Shown: piece after piece, positions 1 to 13,400 of the stretch
Layout of the letters: each line of letters starts with the position of its first letter
Numbering within the stretch: the stretch's first letter is position 1
From: Ceratothoa steindachneri
Taxonomy: Eukaryota > Arthropoda > Malacostraca > Isopoda > Cymothoidae
NCBI GenBank assembly: GCA_963969495.1
Contig: OZ018333.1
Coordinates: forward strand, 93,011,207-93,075,206
DNA: 64,000 bases
Direction: 5' to 3'
The notes under the pieces: model-generated
What the model saw: the letters and a program-made list of their open reading frames with translations, nothing else
What the model was told of the DNA's origin: nothing
Database searches by the model: none
Program-made: the position numbers and the translations under genes

Positions 1-184
1 AACGATCCTTGGATGTTATTGACGTCGAGAAGTATTATTCCTAGTTGAAGTATAGGAGAAACCTCTTCTCTCTTTTCCGCTAGACAGTTATTTTAGGTTC
101 TGGCAGTCGACCGTTCTTTTCCGAAAGCCTGGATGTTGAAATTGCAGCTACACTGAGCTCTCGTATCAGGCCATTAAGCTTTTA

Positions 185-1640
185 AGGGAAGAACTGATAA
201 GTGCTCAACATGGGTTCAGGAGGAAATTAGGTACGGAAACGGCTCTGGCATTAATTACGGAGAGAATAGCGATTGGAAAAGCGACGAATGGTAATGTCGA
301 TGTCGTACTTCGCGACGTGGCCTCGGCATTCGATAAGATATGGCTACCGGGTCTTAAAAGCAAACTGAGTGAACTAGCCATGGATGGAAACTTAACCAGG
401 ATTTTATGCGACTATCTGGAGGAAAGAGAAGCAGTGGTGAAGATAAATGGTACAGAAGGGATATCCTTTAGTCTCGAGGCTGGGGTACCCCAATGGGGCT
501 GCCTCAGTCCCACCCTGTATTCAGTGTATACTGGGTATTTACCACATCCTGTTCAAGACCTTACCCAGTATGTACAACTAGAAGATGATATCACTCAAAT
601 CGTTACGAGCGTTTACAAAAATCCTAACGACATCGCTAACAGGACAGGGAGAGAAATTGTTAATGTCAACAACTTCGAAAGAAGAAATAAGATAAAAAAA
701 AATGTTTAAAAGTTCAAAGTGATACCAGTTGACCGTCGGAAAACATCGGACGTACTAGTGCAGGATGAGCTCTATGAGTACTCAAGAGAAGGCCGAGTTC
801 TAGGCTTGAAATTAACATTGAATGGGTACAGGGCCCATTACCTACAAAAGATCACCGCTGTTGCGAAAACGCTACAGAGTCTCTATCGCTTTAGACATGT
901 CTCGGCGAGCGACAAAAGGAAACTCTTTTGTTGGTGAGACCACTTCTCTTGTATTCGGCTATACCTCTTAATACCCTGAGCAAAACAGTTATTAAGAAAG
1001 CTCAAATTATCCAAAACAAGGCAATAAGGTTTATTACCAACGTGTCACTGCTTGACTACATTCCTACTAGATTATTACATGAGGCGACGGACATCGAGCC
1101 ATTAAACATCACCCTAAATAGACGGGCACGAAATATTTGGCAGAAAGTCTATTATAATATGCCAGAAGAGGTGCTGAACCCAAGTAGACTACCTGATTTA
1201 GACATGCAGAACCTAAGGTTCAGGCAAGCTTTTAAAAGCAGCCAAATAATAGCTCGACAAGTAATCCAACCGATTTATTGAGAAACTACCACAAGATTAA
1301 TCCTATTTCAATTCACATTGACAATTCAATATTAAACGATGGATAAAGGAAACCAAACTGATTTATTTCACGTAAATAATGATAATAAATTGATCATAAA
1401 TGATCTTAAGTGGACAGTTAAATAAGAGGAATAAATAAAATAAAAGATCCTAAGTGGACAATACATAGGTAAATATAACAAAATAACAATAAATGAATAA
1501 ATATAACAAAAGATCCGAAGCGGACACATATTAATATAAGTAAAGTCATCCAACCATCAAGAGGCCTACAAGAATTCAAAGGCTTGAATGCTTCAATAAG
1601 AAACTAGTGATAATAACTACAGCTAATAAAGATAAAAACG
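185..1640 (+). mobile_element. LINE-A copy 1, 5'-truncated Jockey-like non-LTR retrotransposon
   Basis: Starts inside the reverse transcriptase: HGFRRKLGTETAL, DVVLRDVASAFDKIW, then AGVPQWGCLSPTLYSVYT. The catalytic YADD is decayed to QLEDD. Frame breaks near 709 and 935 separate the RT from the C-terminal segment (IQNKAIRFITN), which ends at 1281. The 3' UTR carries repeats of a GATCCTAAGTGGACA-type unit (1395-1530) and the family end AAAGGCTTGAATGCTT near 1580. A stop or frameshift in each third makes this copy inactive. Confidence 0.85.
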
Positions 1641-2170
1641 ACTGAGGTAGCCAGACAACCAAGCACAACTACTCTCCCTCTATTATACACCTCTTCTACC
1701 TATCCTCTTTACTCTTACACACTGTATACCTTTTTTCATCGTTAATCGTTGATGAAGTGCTAACGAACTTCTTTTAGATTCTCAGTCACTATTACTATCT
1801 TTGCTACATCCCACTGCTTGCATTTCTTCATATCACGTACATAAACATACACAGTTGCACTCACACACAAACACTCATTTATTTGTTCTTTTCAATAAAA
1901 TCATGTAGATGATAATAAGTCCTCCTTTTTCCTGGAACCTGCCTCTTTAGGTGGCGTTTCTAAGTAATTAATATTTTGCTGACAAATGAATGATAGGCCT
2001 CTTTTCATTGTATCAACCGAGGCCTATTATTATTATTAACGTTCAAAGGGAGCATTTTCTAAACCGACCAACTTGTAGGTTAGTTAGGCCCTTAACCAAA
2101 GCCTTTCTATATCTCTGAGTGGGGATTACTATGAATATTCTCCAATATTTTGGGGGGTATCTTTCACTCA

Positions 2171-2175
<5 letters not shown>

Positions 2176-2243
<68 letters not shown>
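2176..2243. repeat. (TA)n microsatellite
   Basis: Uninterrupted AT dinucleotides, 68 bp. They abut a 57-bp piece of an inverted-repeat element on the right. Confidence 0.98.
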
Positions 2244-2246
<3 letters not shown>

Positions 2247-2297
2247 AAGGCCCATGAAAATGAAAATTGGTGACACAACCCGGAAAAACCATTAGGA

Positions 2298-2300
<3 letters not shown>
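2244..2300. mobile_element. fragment of an inverted-repeat element terminus
   Basis: TTTAAAGGCCCATGAAAATG and the following ACACAACCCGG are nearly the same as the terminal repeats of the element at 57903-58271. Only one end is present, trapped between two TA tracts. Confidence 0.6.

Positions 2301-2356
<56 letters not shown>
2301..2356. repeat. (TA)n microsatellite
   Basis: 56 bp of pure TA, ending exactly where the Tc1-like terminus CAGTGTAGTGACC begins. Tc1 elements insert at TA. Confidence 0.98.
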
Positions 2357-2359
<3 letters not shown>

Positions 2360-2880
2360 TGTAGTGACCGAAGTATTTGCACACTTAAATTTCAATATTT
2401 TTTTAATATTTCTTACTTTCGTCTGGTTATATAGCTAACAAGAAACGCAGTAAAGGTATATTTAACAGAATAAATACACATAAGATAGATTTTGTTTGTA
2501 TATGACAACAATCGCTAATAGACAAAATTTAGCAGGTGACAAAAATATTCAACTATTAATGATTTCAGTCTTTTAATATATCGTGGCGTAACCTTTGTTT
2601 ACAATAAAACGATTCTCATAGGTTGATATTAGCTTTCCGCAATCATTTCTTGATATTTTGTTCCACTCTTCTACACAATATCGCCAAAGAGGCAAACAAG
2701 GTTCTGTGGATTTCTCTTTCTCATTGCAGCCTTCAGTATTCGCCACAAATTTTCAATATAATTGAGGTGTGGCGAGCGACTTGGGCATGGGAGGAATTTA
2801 TTTATTTATTCCTCAACCATTTTTTAGTTAATTTGGTCCTGTACTTAGGACCGTTGACCTGCTCATGGTAGAGAGACTAT
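2357..2880 (-). mobile_element. Tc1-like transposon remnant A
   Basis: Begins with a CAGTG-type terminus (AAGTATTTGCACACTTAAAT) directly after a TA tract. On the - strand it decodes, with frame breaks, the C-terminus of a Tc1 transposase ([19 protein letters not shown], then EEWNKISRNDC and GYATIY). The 5' two thirds are missing. It is the same family as the copy at 53449-53990. Confidence 0.75.
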
Positions 2881-3294
2881 GGTCTAGAAGGAGAAGGAAA
2901 GCGGTGAATTGTGAGGGCTTGAATATTGCATGTGCAGAAGGCTGGATGAGAGTGTGTTGGTGTGCCAAAGTGGGCGTATGATTGGGAGACTGCGGTATGA
3001 AAGGAGACTGAAATATGTAGCGCAAATGGACGACTTGAAAGGAATGTTTGGGTGTGCGAAAGGTGATTAGAAAGAAGAACGACTGGATAAGAGTTGTTTC
3101 TGGTGTGAATACAGTGAAGTAAAGTGTTCTGATGTGTTATGGGTATATGCAGATAATGAAGGGGATTGAACTTGTGAGGAAGATGTAGGAGGGTGAGTTG
3201 AGAAATGGGATGGAAGACCAGGTAAAGAGGTAAGTTGACTGTGTGAATGTGTGAGAGAGAGAAAGGGATGACCGAGAAGGAAGTGGAGGATAGT

Positions 3295-3344
3295 TCTCAC
3301 TAAAACTCCCTCCCCACATAAAGGGGGGGGGAGTTTTAGTGAGA
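3295..3344. repeat. near-perfect short hairpin
   Basis: Arms 3295-3315 and 3324-3344 (21 nt, one mismatch) flank an 8-nt loop; the arms read TCTCACTAAAACTCCCTCCCC and its complement. No T-run follows, so it is not a convincing terminator. It may be a miniature foldback. Confidence 0.7.
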
Positions 3345-3960
3345 TCCCCTTGGGTTAAGGTTTTCAAAAGGGCCGAATTGTTTCCATTTGATCTTTACGT
3401 GTTCCAGGGTGGGGTCAACCCCTCTAAAAAATGAAATCAGGCCCCAAATTTCAATAGGCTTTAATTCTTAATTCGACAATTAAGAAATGAAGCCTATTTA
3501 AATCTCGCCCGGTTTTTTTTGGGGGGGAGGGGCAGCCTGTATTTCGCAATTATCCTCTTCTCCGCAACCATCCTCTTTTTCGCTAATTCAAGTGAATGCT
3601 TTTGGCCATTGCGGCGTAGGGAAGCAGTGGTCAGGAACTAGTGCCAGAATTGGCCCTTTAACATATTGGCCCTAACGCCACATAGAGTACTCGTAGAACA
3701 GACCTTTTAGAAGGACAAGAATCCATAGAACGACCCTTAATTTTGTTCCTTTCGCCCATAGAGACATTTGAATCAGCCGTCTAACTATTGATTGTTGGTC
3801 TGTAGACGATCATAATCAGTGTCGAAGGGAATTATTAATACCGACCCACAATTCCGTGCACCCATCCTAAAGCCTACACGCCTCAGGATGAAAAACCATT
3901 CAGTAAGTACACATCTGCTCTTATGGGGTGGAGGTATCTAAAGAGCACTGGGTATGGCAG
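3345..3960. other. gene-less stretch upstream of the PL8 gene
   Basis: No long reading frame, splice-supported exon or recognised repeat was found. The region contains a poly-G/poly-T patch (3511-3532) and mixed sequence. It is the best place for PL8 promoter elements. Confidence 0.4.
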
Positions 3961-3968
3961 GATTATTT

Positions 3969-3978
3969 TATATAAAAG
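3969..3978 (+). promoter_or_regulatory. candidate TATA box of the PL8 gene
   Basis: TATATAAAAG lies about 340 bp upstream of the start codon at 4314. A TATA box here would put transcription start near 4000. A 5' untranslated exon would then be spliced to the acceptor at 4291-4292 (TTTTGTTTTCAG). The untranslated exon and its donor are not resolved, and TATA-like strings are common in AT-rich DNA. Confidence 0.3.
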
Positions 3979-4313
3979 TGCTAAAGCTAAGAGAAACACG
4001 TCTGCCTTTGAACGTGGAAGAAGAGATCCAATGAGAGGTTGTTTAGGCTCGTGCAAATGAATTGGAGTTTTTTTTTTGTATAAGCGTCATACAGTTACTG
4101 GTACACAATGTTCAAGTGGTGTGTGTTCGTAGCCGAAAACTCCGACATAAAGTACTGCTGCGTAGGTTGTGTTTTAATAAGTTCCAAAATGTCGATGTAT
4201 CAAAAATGCACACGAGTTTATGTCCTGTTCTGCAGATTAGAAGTAATGTGTTTCTTGCCATTTGTTTTTATTTATACATTTTTTGTTTTCAGATACCAGC
4301 ATTAACCACTTTG

Positions 4314-4484
4314 ATGGTTATTTTAGTTCTTCCATCCCAAATTTTAATTTGGGGTGTATGTCCTCCGCTTACCTCGACCACCATCGAAGACCGACTTTTA
4401 GAGTACGCTAAGGATCTACTGAAAGGTGAAGATCCTACAAAATATCCTAAAATGGATCCATCAGGGAGATTCCCAGATTTGAGT
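4314..4484 (+). CDS. PL8 exon 1 (signal peptide and N-terminal helix)
   Basis: Residues 1-57. The ATG at 4314 is the first in-frame Met after a strong acceptor at 4291-4292 and opens a hydrophobic leader (MVILVLPSQILIWGVC). The exon ends in GRFPDLS, the PL8 block seen in bacteria as DGSWPDI. I chose donor GTAGGT at 4485 because it leaves phase 0, which fits exon 2. The stronger-looking GT at 4489 would break the frame. Confidence 0.8.
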
Positions 4485-7400
4485 GTAGGTTCATTCAATA
4501 ATTGTCCTTTGATATGTTTCAAAAATCACCCCATTATTAAGGGTCATTGTAATTCTGACGACATCAATAAAAACTCTTGCACTGACACATAAAACATTCT
4601 CCCATGTGCAGAATTATTAGGTTTCATCCGTTTATCAATTTGTTATTTTTAATATTTTTATTTACTAAATTTGTATTTTGCTTATTCCTGGAGATGTTTT
4701 TTAATAATTTTTTGGCTTTCCAATTACTCAAACCACAGATACGAACAATTTTATCTTGAAGGATGCCTAGACCTCCCTCAGGACCGAGTTCACCTTCAGG
4801 AACTAAAGTGGCTGAGCATTTTCAATTATAACAGTGCCTTTTTTTCTTGCTAGCAATTCAAATGACTGAGCATTGTATAAATATCACAATGACCCCCACC
4901 TCCAACTTGTCTTTTAGTATGGGTCGGAAAATGACTTCAAAGTCCACGGTACTCGACTGGGGGCAATCTTCCTCAGAGATATCAATGCTGGGAACCCATT
5001 CGCACCAGAAGCAATTGCCTCTCTCGACTACTTAGCAGATCCTACCAAGACGCAATCCCTAACAAGTAAGGAGACTGATGCATTGTTCTGTTTCCTACGA
5101 CCTCGATTCGTGACTCCGACGAAGACGTAAATAGGTACAGGATCAATCAAGGAACCTTTGCTTCTTAGGACAACCCACACGAGTTAAGGAGAAGGGTCAA
5201 GTTAGCTCTGTATTTTTATCCAACTCAAATTAAAGGGAGAAAAAAATCGCCTTGAATTCTATCTTCGATAGGCAACAGTTCACTCCTAGGGTGCGTGCCC
5301 GTCCTCATCTGCCCCAACCAGGAAACAAATAAGTAACCCATTCAGCACCCTTCCAATAGCCACGACCATATAAAGGAAACAAACATTTGCACACTAATAT
5401 TTCTCACTCACAACATCTTTGCCCCAACACACTCAGCAACATCTCTGCCGAGGTCATTCCGGGTGCGAGCGGCCATAAGAACTTTCACGCTGTAGGATAC
5501 TCCCGCCAATCACGGCGGAGCGCCCTGTTTCGCGCATCTACGCAGACACCTTCATATTCGTAGCTCATCACTCACACAGTAATTTACAACACTGCCCTCT
5601 TTCACTTCTCCCATTTACGCATCACTTTCATGCCTAAAGGGGTAAATATTCCCTACTCCCCTGAGGTTGACCGGGTGGCTCTCCTTCTAGCTACAGTAGG
5701 ACTCCAAACGCCTATGATCGGTGGCAAACACACTAGTATCATTCTCACCCCCACCCATCTTCATCCCCTGAAGCTGATCTTCGTCCCCTCGGTCTTGGTT
5801 GTGATTGTCATTCCGATTTTTATGCTGGTTTCATTATCCTGTGAGGAAATCTCTTCCAAATGGAAGGGATGGGTGGCGCTAATAAATTTATTTGGTAACG
5901 TCACAAATAACCGTCCTTGTGAACTGCTGGACCTGTGTCACTTAATTCCAGGCTCTAACTGGTGGGATCATGTGATCGGGGTCCCCGAAAAGATGTGGGC
6001 GCCGATCTTTTTGGCGAGGAATGACGTCACTCCACAGGTGAAATCCAAATACATCGAAAGGTATGGTTGAATCAGTCATCTCTTGATAACCATGCTCCAT
6101 CTGGACCAGTAGTATTTAATTAGGAGACGTAAGGTAGCGCTCATTTAGGTATTGAAATACAGTTGCATGTCCTAACGTAATTAAAATGTAAAATACAAAT
6201 GCAAACACCCAACAATCACAATATGCGAGACGCACAAAAGTCGAGTGATCCCTGCATTGCCGCGAGATGTCCTTTTTACTGCCTTTAAGAAGAAGTCATT
6301 TCTACCGATGGCCGCATTCTTCCCATCAGTTATTTATTTGACACTTGAATTGAATAAGAAATGCACTCGTGGACTAAGTTGAACAGGGGAGGGAAAGGAG
6401 ATTGTCTATCACTCCCATCTGTGACTCAGAATAAAACATTTTGGGGCAATAAATCGATCCACACGGATCTTGACATCGTGGTATTTTTCAGGTATTTTAC
6501 ACAAACCAAGAGCGGACCAGTCTGGAACTTGAGCGATAAAACGGGGAAGATGTCAGGTTTGTAGAAGTATCCGACTCTCTTTGTTTGGGCCGCATACAAA
6601 CATGTACACGCAGTGTGTTTGTCGACCTCATTGTGGAAAAGTACTTAAACTCTATAGACTTTTTTCCTTGACTCTGTTTCATTCTTGCAGATAACTAAAT
6701 TATGTTTCTGATTTTGACCTAAAGGCTTCGCAAGGTTGGTGAGGCAAATTTGCTTTTGTGAAGGTGTCGGTGTTCTAAGGGTAATACTGCCCCGTGCTCT
6801 TTGATATTTACATAAGATTGTGTTTGAAGGGCGACCGAAATATGCATTTGAGTATGGCTATTTTGGTTCCTTTTTGTACTAACTAGAATTTTCTTTGAAC
6901 AAAACCAAATCTTGAAGTTATCGAAGAATCTCTTTTTAACTAACTCGTCTTATCTATCCCTCCTTTCCTCTCACCCATGGATAAACATTAACTGACATCC
7001 TTTCTTGTACCACTCACCCTCACTTGATATTCTCAGGAGGGAACATGGCACCGCGGCTATTCCTCGCTCTGGTGGTTAATTTCCTGGAGGATAATTTGTG
7101 CAACTTCGACCAAGAGGCAAAAAGTGTTCTCGAGAGAGAAGTGATCAAGCGTGAACCCTACGACGGGGAAGGATTGAGGTGAGGAATAGGTGTCCTTAAT
7201 GGGGCGGGGGGGGGGAACAAAGCTATCAACTGGAGCAATAAGAGTTTAAAGACTACTTCCGTAAGAATAATCCGGACTACTTGATAAAATATTCTGCGAG
7301 CAATAAATCTGAACCGACCACCCCACTTCTGTAATATCGAGTACTTGCTTCTCTTTGTTTAAGATCAACAAGGCTGGTTTCCAAAGTCTCTTCTTATTTT

Positions 7401-10400
7401 ATAAATAAGGGGAGAGAAGTTAACAATGTCCATGTTCTGAGGTGGGATCTTTTTCCAAAGGCGGGTGTTCAAGTTATTACCGCTCAAATAGACTCGCATT
7501 TCTGGATTTACACTACTTTATTCTGAGAATCAATTTTTAGGTAATGGAATACAGGATTGTGAAAAATGTTTGGTACGGTAAATAAACTTTATTCAAGAAA
7601 CCAAACAAAATTAATGCGGGTGTTCAAGTTATTACCGCTCAAATGGACTCGCATTTCTGGATTTACACTACTTTATTCTGAGAATCAATTTTTAGGTAAT
7701 GAAATACAGGATTGTGAAAAATGTTTGGTACGGTAAATAAACTTTATTCAAGAAACCGAACAAAATTAATGCTAAGTGGTAGGAAAATGCAAAAATAAGC
7801 TTCCTTTATTGATACATAATGGATAGTTGCCATCTTCCTGGCAATTTTCTTGCACCATCTCCAAAGTAGGTCTTTGATTTTGCAGAAATCCTCGCATCTA
7901 AAACACCAAAGATTTCTTCCAAAGATGAGAACCTCCTACAGCAATCCGAAAATATTTAACTTTCTTTGAGAGTTTGAGTATCATAACTGCTACCGGCGTC
8001 CACAGATACCCAGGTTACTTTCCTATGTAGTCCTGAGGAAAAGGGTCCCTTCCCTCTCCAACGGTTGAAGTTCTGCCCATTTTAGAGTGTCTCTGGTGCA
8101 TGGTTCCTCAGTGGGCTAGACCTCAAACCTGCTCTTCCAGGCGCCTCCAATTATTTCTTTCGCGTAGAACGGTATAGTTGGAAGGAGGCGAAATGAGTGG
8201 CATTCCAATCCATTTCCGTTTCCATGCGCTGATTCAGAGGGCGCTAAGGAGGCTGAGGGGGTTGAAGCCCCCTCCCACATCTTTCCTCTCATTAGCCAAC
8301 AGTGACAAGCGAAGCGACTTCATTAAGCGTCCCCTACAATGACATGATTCAATCATTGTGATCATCGAACTCCTGTCGGTTATTGTCATCGAGGATGACT
8401 GCAATTCGGAGGCGACGGCGGGACCATTACTGATCGTAATCCAAAAGCCACCGTGCTTTCTGATTGGCTATGTTTTCGCAGAATTGGATTTAGCTCACAC
8501 CGTGGAGCCAAGCCGAACCGAGCCGAGCCCTGTAGTTTCCTACGGTCGATATCCGCTACGATTGCTGAAGTGAAGACGAATCTAAATAGGACCCGAAAAT
8601 ATACACTGACCAGCTTCCACGAAGTCTTAAAGAATGCTTAGGAGCTCCTTCACGTACCTCGAGTTTGTAGGCGGCAAACGCAACAAGCGAACGTAACCTA
8701 CCAGCCAACTAGGGAATATTCCTGCCGATATGTCTATGTCCCGTTCATTGACCAGGTATTTACTGAGCGGCAGAGCTGGTTCGGGGACGACACTTTCCCG
8801 GTCATTTTCAACATCACATTTGCTCTGTGCGGCGTCTACGGAGATGTTACTGTTTTATTGGAGGCGGCAACAGTCTACAATGCTGATATCGAGGCCTTAA
8901 GCCACATCAAGGCGAAAGTAAGGCGCTGGTTTTCCTCAACAATCAAGTTTGACCCCGTTGGAGATGCTCTTGGTCAAGACCAGACCCCAATGTATCCAAA
9001 CCTGGCTACGCTCTTTCAAGGTCTGATCACTCTCCCAGTCTCGAATGCGGAGGCCGAACGTTCAGTTTCGGGCCTGAAAGAATAGATACCTTCATCAATG
9101 CATTTGCCCAAAGGAACGGGAGGTTGCTTATGTCAAATAGCGTGACCCATGTTGTGTACTAAATGCTGTTATTAACCCTTTCAGACCAATCTACCTATGT
9201 TTATGTTTCTTTTCTAAGCCATACTTGTATTCTGCTATTCGGAAAAGGTTTTGTAATAATATAAAATATTTACAAGAGGAGCGGCTTTGCTTCTCCTCCT
9301 TACAGAAGGAGCTTGCGCTTCGCAGGCAGACCTTCGGTTTGTAGAAGGTAAAGGTATCTGTTCCATTTCAGGATCGATTTGAGCAGTTAACGTTCATATG
9401 TCTAGTGTCAAATTCTTCTGAAATATATTTATTACTTTCTTCTTTTTTTATATCTTCTCCCAGTAGAAAATTTTCACTATATTTTTTAATAACTTCTTTT
9501 TAGATTTTCTCTTTTGTGATTGTAACCTTTATTTTCTTCTAAAATTTTATTAATAATCTTATCTTTAAATAATTCTTCGTATACTTTTTCTATAGTTTAT
9601 TCCATACTTTCTCAATCCTCAATTTTCAAATTCTAAAGCAACTCTTAGAAATAAATAATATGCTCTTGGTCTATTTTTTCACACCGATACTTATTTTCTA
9701 GGCCAAAGACCAGAAAAAAACTTTCATCTGAATTCTTTTTAAATAGAGGAAAAAAATTCTCACGATTCTTTTTTTCTCAATCTAAATTAGCTCTAATAAA
9801 TTCTTTTGTTTTACTAATTTTTAGGGGCCCGTAACTATTTACTCCTGATAAAGATTAAAATTATGATCTATTTTAGCAATAAATTCGAAAATTGAAATCT
9901 AAAAAGTGACCTTTAGACCCCCAACAGAGTTGCCAAGGGTTATTTTTTATATTACCTATAAAGAACCATTTCCAAATACCGTGATTTTATGGAAGGCAGC
10001 AGAATTTCATATCAAAAATCGACGCTGAAGACATCTCACTTTAGATAAAGGAGGAAACGGTTGAGGCAAGGGAGGCTCATAACGCCAAGTGTTTTTGCCT
10101 CATCAAACCTACGGTGAGAATTCGTTAAAGAACTTTAAACCGGCACCAAGAAGACTTGATGTCGTGCTAACTCCCCCCCCCTCCCGCTACGGAGTCGCGA
10201 AGCTGAAATGAACTGATTTGCCACTCATCTAGTCTCGCCACAACTATGTCGGTCCACTTTGATAGACATAATTGGGGACGTAAAGGAAAGCAGGTTTGAG
10301 GATTAGCCCACTGTGGAACTCTACGGAAGAGATCGCCCGGTTACGAGGCGATGCTGAAAGCTTTGGGTAAGAGTTCGCTCTAATCTCTAAGGGGAGCTTC

Positions 10401-13400
10401 CGGCTAAGACCAAAGGGGGACACACAACCGTCCCTGTGTAAGTTGGAAACAGCATCGATATCCAAACCCCAGATGGGGCGGCACCCCGGGTGGTGGTAGT
10501 TGATTCTATCACCGCCCATCATCAAGTCCGCCACTCATCACCCATCTGAGGGGCCTCGCCCGGGTCCACCCTCCATCATTCATCCCCCCCATTTGGCAGT
10601 TCAGTTCACGTAAGCTTAGCGATGAAGTAGAGGGAGTCCCACACAACAACAAATAATCCGAGAAGAGAAGGAGCACCATTCTGTGGGAATACCAACCACC
10701 CACATCGAGAGCGGACTGAGAAGAACAAATATCTGGACTGAAGGGCCACTCTTGTGAAGAGATGGCCAAGGACCACACGACCAGGATCCCTCTGCGGGTT
10801 GTCGACGGGCAGCCCAAGCCCAGCAGAGAGTCCACTTTTGAGGCCGTGTACGGAGCACTGGGCATAGCCATGGTTAGGCTGCTGGATATCACCTCAGGTT
10901 ATATCGCCATATGCGAGAAAGAGAAGGATATCGAGGAAATAACCAAAGAAAGGGCAGTAGAAGCGCTGCGAGCCATTGGACTGCAGCCAGCAGATCCGTG
11001 CAAAGATAAAGCTTCGGCAAGCCTGGGCCAAGGTAGCCAAAGTTATTAAGTTCATGAACAGAAGGGACGGTGGTGAATACACGCATGTGTTCAAGGTGGT
11101 CTTCGCGGAGACTACCATGGCACATAAGGCTAAAGAACAAGGACTGCTAATGTTCAATGCCAAGATCAGTGGAGAGCAAGTAGAAAAGGGATAATACACT
11201 CCAGTCCAGTTCTGTTTTAAATGCTACCGGATGGAATCTCACGCCACCAAAGACTGCAAGGAGCAGCAAGAATCTTGTTCCAAATGCAGCCAGCAGGGCC
11301 ACAATTGGCGCAACTGTGACAGCAACACAGTGAAGTGCATAAGCTGTGGGCAAGGTCATAGGACTATGGCCATGTCATGCCCCGCCAAAAAGGAGATTAT
11401 GAGAAAGAAGCAGGAAGCCAAGAAAAATGAGGAGACGCGTAGAGCGAACACGTCCTATGCCCAGGCAGCTAAGGCAGCCATCTCTGAGGTGGACGCCAAG
11501 AAAACCTATCTTAAAATCGAGAAGTACGTAAGGTAGCAGTCGAGGCAACAACTCCTGCTCCCACTCATGGCAAAACAGAATCGGCGACAGACAACCCTGA
11601 CAATAGCAGTTCTTCGGAATCCTCAGATTCCTCAGACACGGAAACACCCAAACCCCACGATAAGAAGGAACAGAAGAAGAGAGTGAAGAAGTATATTCCA
11701 GGGTATAAGGTCAAAGATCTACAAATGGGAATATGACTCAGAGGTAGATCCCGAAACAGTGGAGGAGGCCCTGCTCGCGCAAAATGTGATTCTACATCAC
11801 AGCACATGCGAGCAAATCTCGAACGCTGAGTTTAGGAAGAAGAAGAACGGGAGAAAAAAGAACATCACCTAGAAGCACTAAACGACAGTAGATGGAGAGA
11901 GTAAGCAACAGAATGAGGATTCTGACACTCAACGTGAATGGATGGGAGAAGAAAGCCACGGCATATGGTAACATTTTCCGTGTGCTCGACCCCGACATCA
12001 TTCTACAGCTGGTCGCATTAAAATACCGGGCTACAGAGTAATCATGAAGAACCATTTCCAGGAAAGATTTGATGGTGCTGCAATAGCTGTCAAGAGGAAC
12101 ATCTCCTTTAAACAACTTCCAGAACTCGATGAGTCCTTCATGGCAATCGAGGTACACACCCTGGTAGGAGACCTCGTGATAGCTGCAGCATATCAACCCC
12201 CTCGATCAGTATATCTCCCGTTGTGCAACTTCTACACACTGTTCGGGCACCGCAGAATGGCATTCTTAGGGGGAGACCTCAATGCCAGATGCCGTGCGGC
12301 GGGCTATGGTAGCACCAACGATAGAGGCCGAAACTTGGAATTGATTATGGGAAGAAGAAACAATCAAATGATAGGGCCGGATTTTCCGACCTATATCACT
12401 TCCAGATCAGCAACTAAGCCTGACATAATCTTAACAAGTGAAGGCTTCCCTTTCAACTACCATAGTGAGCCGGGCCCGGCAGTCCCTAGTGATCACATAG
12501 CGATTCTCACAACAATATCTCTCGCACCAATCCAGCTCCCAGCCTCTCTCCGGAAAAATTACGCCATGGCCAACTGGGATCGTTACAAGCAACGACTCAG
12601 TGACTATGCGCCAGCTGACCTCAGCACGGCGTCGTTAGAGGAGATTGACAGGGAGTTGAAGAGGATAACAACGTCCATACTAAACGCAGACCGCGAGAAC
12701 ATACCCGTTACAGGGTATAAAACACCTCCTCAGCCCAGATGGACAGAGGAGATGAGAGATATCGCTCGCGTTCACAGGGAAGTGTTCGGAGAAGTACGAC
12801 GGGAGGGTCCCAGCCGGGAAAGGAGCTTGCTGCTTCGACGCCTAAGCTCAGAGCTTAAAGAGGCTATCAACCTCCAACAGGGGGAAATATGGAACAACTT
12901 GATAGCCAAAGTCGACAGCGAACTTAGCCCGGCCAAGTTCTGGCGCCAAGTCAGAAACTTAAAGGGACTTACACCAAGACCCAAGGCTCGGATAAAGGAG
13001 AACGGAGACTACATTGAGAACCCGGTGGTACTCGAGGATATGTTCAGGAACTTCTGGAAAAACGTTTTCAGGATTACACCCGAGGAAAACGTTGAGTTCG
13101 ACCAGGAATTCGAAGGCCAACTGATTGAACAACTAAATCAGGAAATGCATCGCACACACCCACTACAGCAAGTCAACGAAGGCAGGGAGATGGCGGGTCA
13201 TGGACGTCCCATAACATTAGAGGACGTCATGGCCATTGTAAAAGCCTTTCGACAAAAGGCACCAGGCTGGACGGGTATCACCAGAAACAACTTGGTTAAC
13301 GCTTCACAGCAGATCATTCAGGGAATCGTTAATATCTACAACGCTTCCCTGAACACGGGCTACTTCCCGGAAGGTTTCAAGATTGCGAAGGTGATCTTCA

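Noticed and set aside
3295..3344. Rho-independent terminator
   Set aside because: The hairpin is strong but has no U-tract, and the context is eukaryotic.
4739..4852. Open segment between acceptor-like CAAACCACAG and CTTGCTAG, first read as an extra lyase exon
   Set aside because: It cannot be joined in frame to exon 1 at any GT, its peptide matches no PL8 block, and exon 1 joins exon 2 directly with the correct family sequence.
5630..6070. 146-codon frame starting MPKGVNIPYSPEV as a stand-alone gene
   Set aside because: Only its last third (from 5952) is PL8 sequence. The upstream part is intron reading through, with a good acceptor at 5950-5951.
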